Source: Nephrocerus scutellatus (Eukaryota > Arthropoda > Insecta > Diptera > Pipunculidae). From it: a DNA stretch of 64,000 nt. Under the pieces are notes generated by a model. That model had not been told where the DNA came from. It did not search any database and was given only the letters and a program-made list of their open reading frames with translations. Positions 61,230 through 64,000 of the stretch are shown here, piece by piece (position 1 is the stretch's first letter; each line of letters opens with the position of its first letter). The stretch is from NCBI GenBank assembly GCA_947095585.1, contig OX352762.1, positions 88,834,749 to 88,898,748 on the forward strand, given 5' to 3'. Both the position numbers and the translations under genes were made by a program.

Positions 61230-61244
61230 CAAAGTACTGACATT

Positions 61245-61335
61245 TAAAAGTGGATTACTTAACAGTGCCTTACTTAACAGTGTCTCACTTAACAGTGTCT
61301 CACTTAACAGTGTCTCACTTAACAGTGTGACGCTG
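61245..61335 (+). repeat. 15-bp tandem repeat next to the satellite
   Basis: TTAACAGTGTCTCAC repeats about five times (61,258-61,330), followed by a related CTGTTAATCACAACAGTG. It begins just after the satellite's partial last monomer. Confidence 0.85.
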
Positions 61336-63640
61336 TTAATCACAACAGTGGGACATTTAACATTTTACTTATACCCCCTTATACCTTGTAGTGAGTCGTT
61401 GTCACGTCAAAACTATTATTATTTATTGCAAATTTATTGTCCTGCACTGTAAATATAAGTGTCAACCTATACGTCTGCGTAAACGTGTGAAATTTTTGAG
61501 CACCCGCTGTGAGTGGTACAGGATAATATGGATTTAAGTGCGCATATCCCGATGTATCTACATGCAAAGAACAAAATTTCCTGCCATCTCATACCTGTAA
61601 GTGTGAAAGTGAATTCATTTTTATTGTACATTCCACACATTTTTCTTCCTTTCCGAGTTACATTACATTTTCTCTCTTTCTCGCCCTAAAGATACAAAGA
61701 AATACCGCAACCATTAATGGCATTGTGATGATCCTGATGAGCTCATAAAATGTTTGTTTGCACTTATTCATTTAGGAGTTTTTATAACAGTGCAAGCCGA
61801 CGCCTTTGTTGAATGCAATAGTCAGATCCAGAAGGATGACCAATCCTTCCAATATCACCCTACTTAGCATTGTCGTGCGAGGCTTTGTTGTTTATACCTG
61901 GCTTCGTGGTTTGAAGTGCTCTTCACACGGCGTGCCCGGAAACTTCATTGTCACTGATTTTTCCCCTCATATATCTGTTTGTTTTTGTTTTTTATGTATA
62001 CCCTGGATTTTTTCAAAAAGAATAGAGGTCCTAATATGTATATCAATATCTCTTTTTTGCCTTTTGTTCTGGAAAATTTATTTGCGGTTCGCTGAGCTTT
62101 AAGAGTTTTGTTTGGGATTTTCAAAATTTCACAAATCAGTTGATTGAATTTTTTATTGTTGCACCTTTGGAGCGTGAAATTAGTTACTATAAGGACTTAA
62201 AAATTTTGTTATTCCATTAGCGTCTATTTTTGCGTAAGACACACAAGAGTGTCCTGCAATTATCTATTTAATCGTAAATATACTTAGCAAGAAAGCCATT
62301 GTGACTGCCGACAAAATTGAAACTCGGTGTACACCCAATTTTCGATTCATGTCAAATGAAATTAGTTTCTCAATAACCGCATCAAATATCCGCTGCCAGA
62401 ATGTACATTTTTCAAAGTAAACTAATTAACGTCGCAGAGCAAAACTGTTTCTTCTTCAGGTGTGACAAATGGAACTTTTTCCGATTTGCAAGAATCACAT
62501 TTTTTAATAAACTTCGCTTTCGCACTCGACAGTAGGGATTCTGTTTGTTTTTTTGCCAAAAATAGTAGAATTTTTTTCTAATAGTGATTCTGTGTTTAAC
62601 ATGCTTCTCCAGTCAATATACATATCTATATATTTATGTATACAAAAATACAACTTCTATTCTACTTCCATTCATCCAATCCGCCATATACCAGACCCTT
62701 TGCAACATTTTATAAACCTCTACTCAGCCAGCTAAACGCTTTGCAGTTTATTTATCCTGCGGCTATACAAATGTGCCTCGCCCTCGTAGCTAATGGCAGG
62801 GGGTGTTTTGATAAAAACAAATTTCAAATTACATTTCAATTTGCGACAAGGCAAAAACAAGGACCCTTGTCACCCACTTTCAAACTGCTGCTATTCTTCA
62901 TCACCTTGTCGCTAGTCAATTGTTTACATTGCCTTTGGCAATTTTTCTCAATACTCTGTCGTAGTCCTGAGACGCAACGTGTCATAATAGTCGTTTAAAG
63001 GTCCTCAAACGCGTGTATGTTTGTATATGTACAACGTATCCACAGTTCACCGTACATTTCAACGTTAAAAACTGAACAAGATCACAAAGTTAAATACGAC
63101 CCCAGTGTGCGCGCACAATATGGCGGAGTGCTGCAAGGAATTTGGAAATGAAATTTTTTGCAAATATACCGTAGCATGTATGTATGTGTCTTTCTTTTTT
63201 TGGAAAGTTAGTTTAATTAAACTTGTGGGGGAACTGCTACTGCCATTGATTTTTAATGGTGCATTAATATGACTTGAAGAAAAAACTGGATTTCAAGCAA
63301 AAGGTGATGTTCTGGTCGTAAAGTCGTAAACTACTTTAAGAAAATGGAACACCAAGTATGCGTCCGACATGTGGTGAGCAAAAACTAGATGGCCATCCGC
63401 TCATTCCAACCTGTTAAAAATTACTAGGATTATTTATCTAGTAGCAATGCCTATTGATAGTCAGCTCGAAAAGGAACCAACCAGTATATACAGTATATAT
63501 AGAGCTATAGGAATTCAAGGATACAAAAGCTTAGAATCAGCCACCTTAAATATGTAATGTAGTTTGAAAAAAAATTCAAACAGAACGTTACCGACTTAAC
63601 GAGCACATATGACTAGAATAATGTAAATGCTCTGGTATAT
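61336..63640. other. Unrecognised DNA
   Basis: Open frames at 61,806-62,102 and 62,636-62,998 (plus) show hydrophobic, AT-driven composition without motifs. Not annotated. Confidence 0.35.
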
Positions 63641-64000
63641 GGACAATTATTATTATTATTATTATATTTGGTGGGCTTAAAAGCCTTGTGCACTGCGACC
63701 TAGAGATCTATTGTGCATCCCAGATGTTTACCACTTAATGTAGTGGCTAAGTTCCTTGATGAAGTGCATGATGTCCACCAGGTCGATTGATCCTGCAGTC
63801 TGCAATTGAACTGTATTAGCCTTGAGGTACTTTAGTCTCTTCCGGGTGAGGGCAACACAGATGAAAAGTATATGTTCTGGTGTTTCTTTGGCATCGTTGC
63901 AGACACGGCATGTATCCGTTTGGGATTTTCCCATTTTCATTTGGTGGCTGTAGAATGGGCCATGTCCCCATGTCATGTACCAGACCAGGGATCTGAGTGC
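63641..64000 (-). pseudogene. LINE family C, 3' end, runs off the window
   Basis: A (TTA)n tail at 63,645-63,666 marks the 3' end of a minus-strand LINE. The frame 63,976-63,728 reads TWGHGPFYSHQMKMGKS, then DTCRVCNDAKETPEHILFIC, the Cys-His end (C..C....E...H.LF.C) found after RNase H in I/R1/jockey-type ORF2 proteins. The rest lies beyond the right edge, so this copy might be longer and better kept than the one at 51.5 kb. Confidence 0.75.

Noticed and set aside
58744..61452. Many 89-96-codon frames on both strands of the satellite (MAWFQKSQTLLARSQ... and MEPSHFSRDSYET...)
   Set aside because: They repeat with the 118-bp monomer, appear on both strands at once and stop wherever the period shifts frame. 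They are a by-product of a stop-poor satellite.
62636..62998. A 120-codon frame near the right end
   Set aside because: No motif, hydrophobic AT-driven composition, and overlap with another frame of equal quality.
1..64000. A novel multi-gene biological system
   Set aside because: No set of neighbouring intact genes exists. Apart from one transposase and two uncertain exons, the coding signals are decayed transposons.

Overview
The window looks like repeat-rich intergenic or intronic DNA from an insect, most likely a fly. The reasons are AT-rich sequence, the mix of element types (mariner-type, RTE-like and jockey/CR1-type LINEs, a gypsy-type LTR element, a Helitron, a tRNA-derived SINE, a pogo-type psq domain) and a fly-like start context at one putative exon. 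I cannot name the genus. No complete host gene is visible. The only complete coding region I can defend is a Tc1/mariner-type transposase.

Layout. 0-9.8 kb: mostly unrecognised AT-rich DNA with a minus-strand RTE-like LINE copy (1.9-3.2 kb), a jockey-like reverse transcriptase scrap (3.7 kb), a SINE joined to a LINE 3' tail (5.9-6.2 kb), a copy of a dispersed repeat called 'repeat R' here (7.8-8.1 kb) and a long decayed RTE-like copy (8.1-9.8 kb). 9.8-15.2 kb: a nest of transposons, with a hAT-like terminus and two GGTCTT arrays around an intact 1304-bp mariner-type element, then a minus-strand gypsy-type element carrying a second, deleted mariner-type copy. 16.3-18.9 kb: an RNase H scrap, a third mariner-type copy and the 3' end of a second LINE family. 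19.1-20.3 kb: a SINE, then two head-to-head putative first coding exons 232 bp apart, the only candidate host genes. 22-25 kb: an RTE-like copy interrupted by a 1.3-kb insertion with a psq-domain ORF.

25-35 kb is largely unrecognised, with several repeat R copies. 35-40 kb: another SINE, an RTE-like copy that still shows its endonuclease, and a jockey-like fragment. 39.9-43.1 kb: a classic DD34D mariner split in two by a block containing a jockey-like LINE. 44.4-49.3 kb: SINE, LINE remnants and a solo LTR with a 4-bp target duplication. 51.3-54.6 kb: repeat R, a LINE 3' end and a second, longer jockey-like copy. 56.4-57.3 kb: a non-autonomous Helitron with a GC-rich minisatellite. 58.7-61.2 kb: a 118-bp satellite (21 monomers) showing an early higher-order repeat. 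The right edge cuts into another LINE copy.

The features do not form a pathway. The window records successive, often nested, transposon insertions. The points most worth following are the intact mariner-type element with its D92D36D spacing, the SINE/LINE junction, repeat R, the repeated motif around the psq ORF, the satellite's higher-order unit and the head-to-head exon pair.
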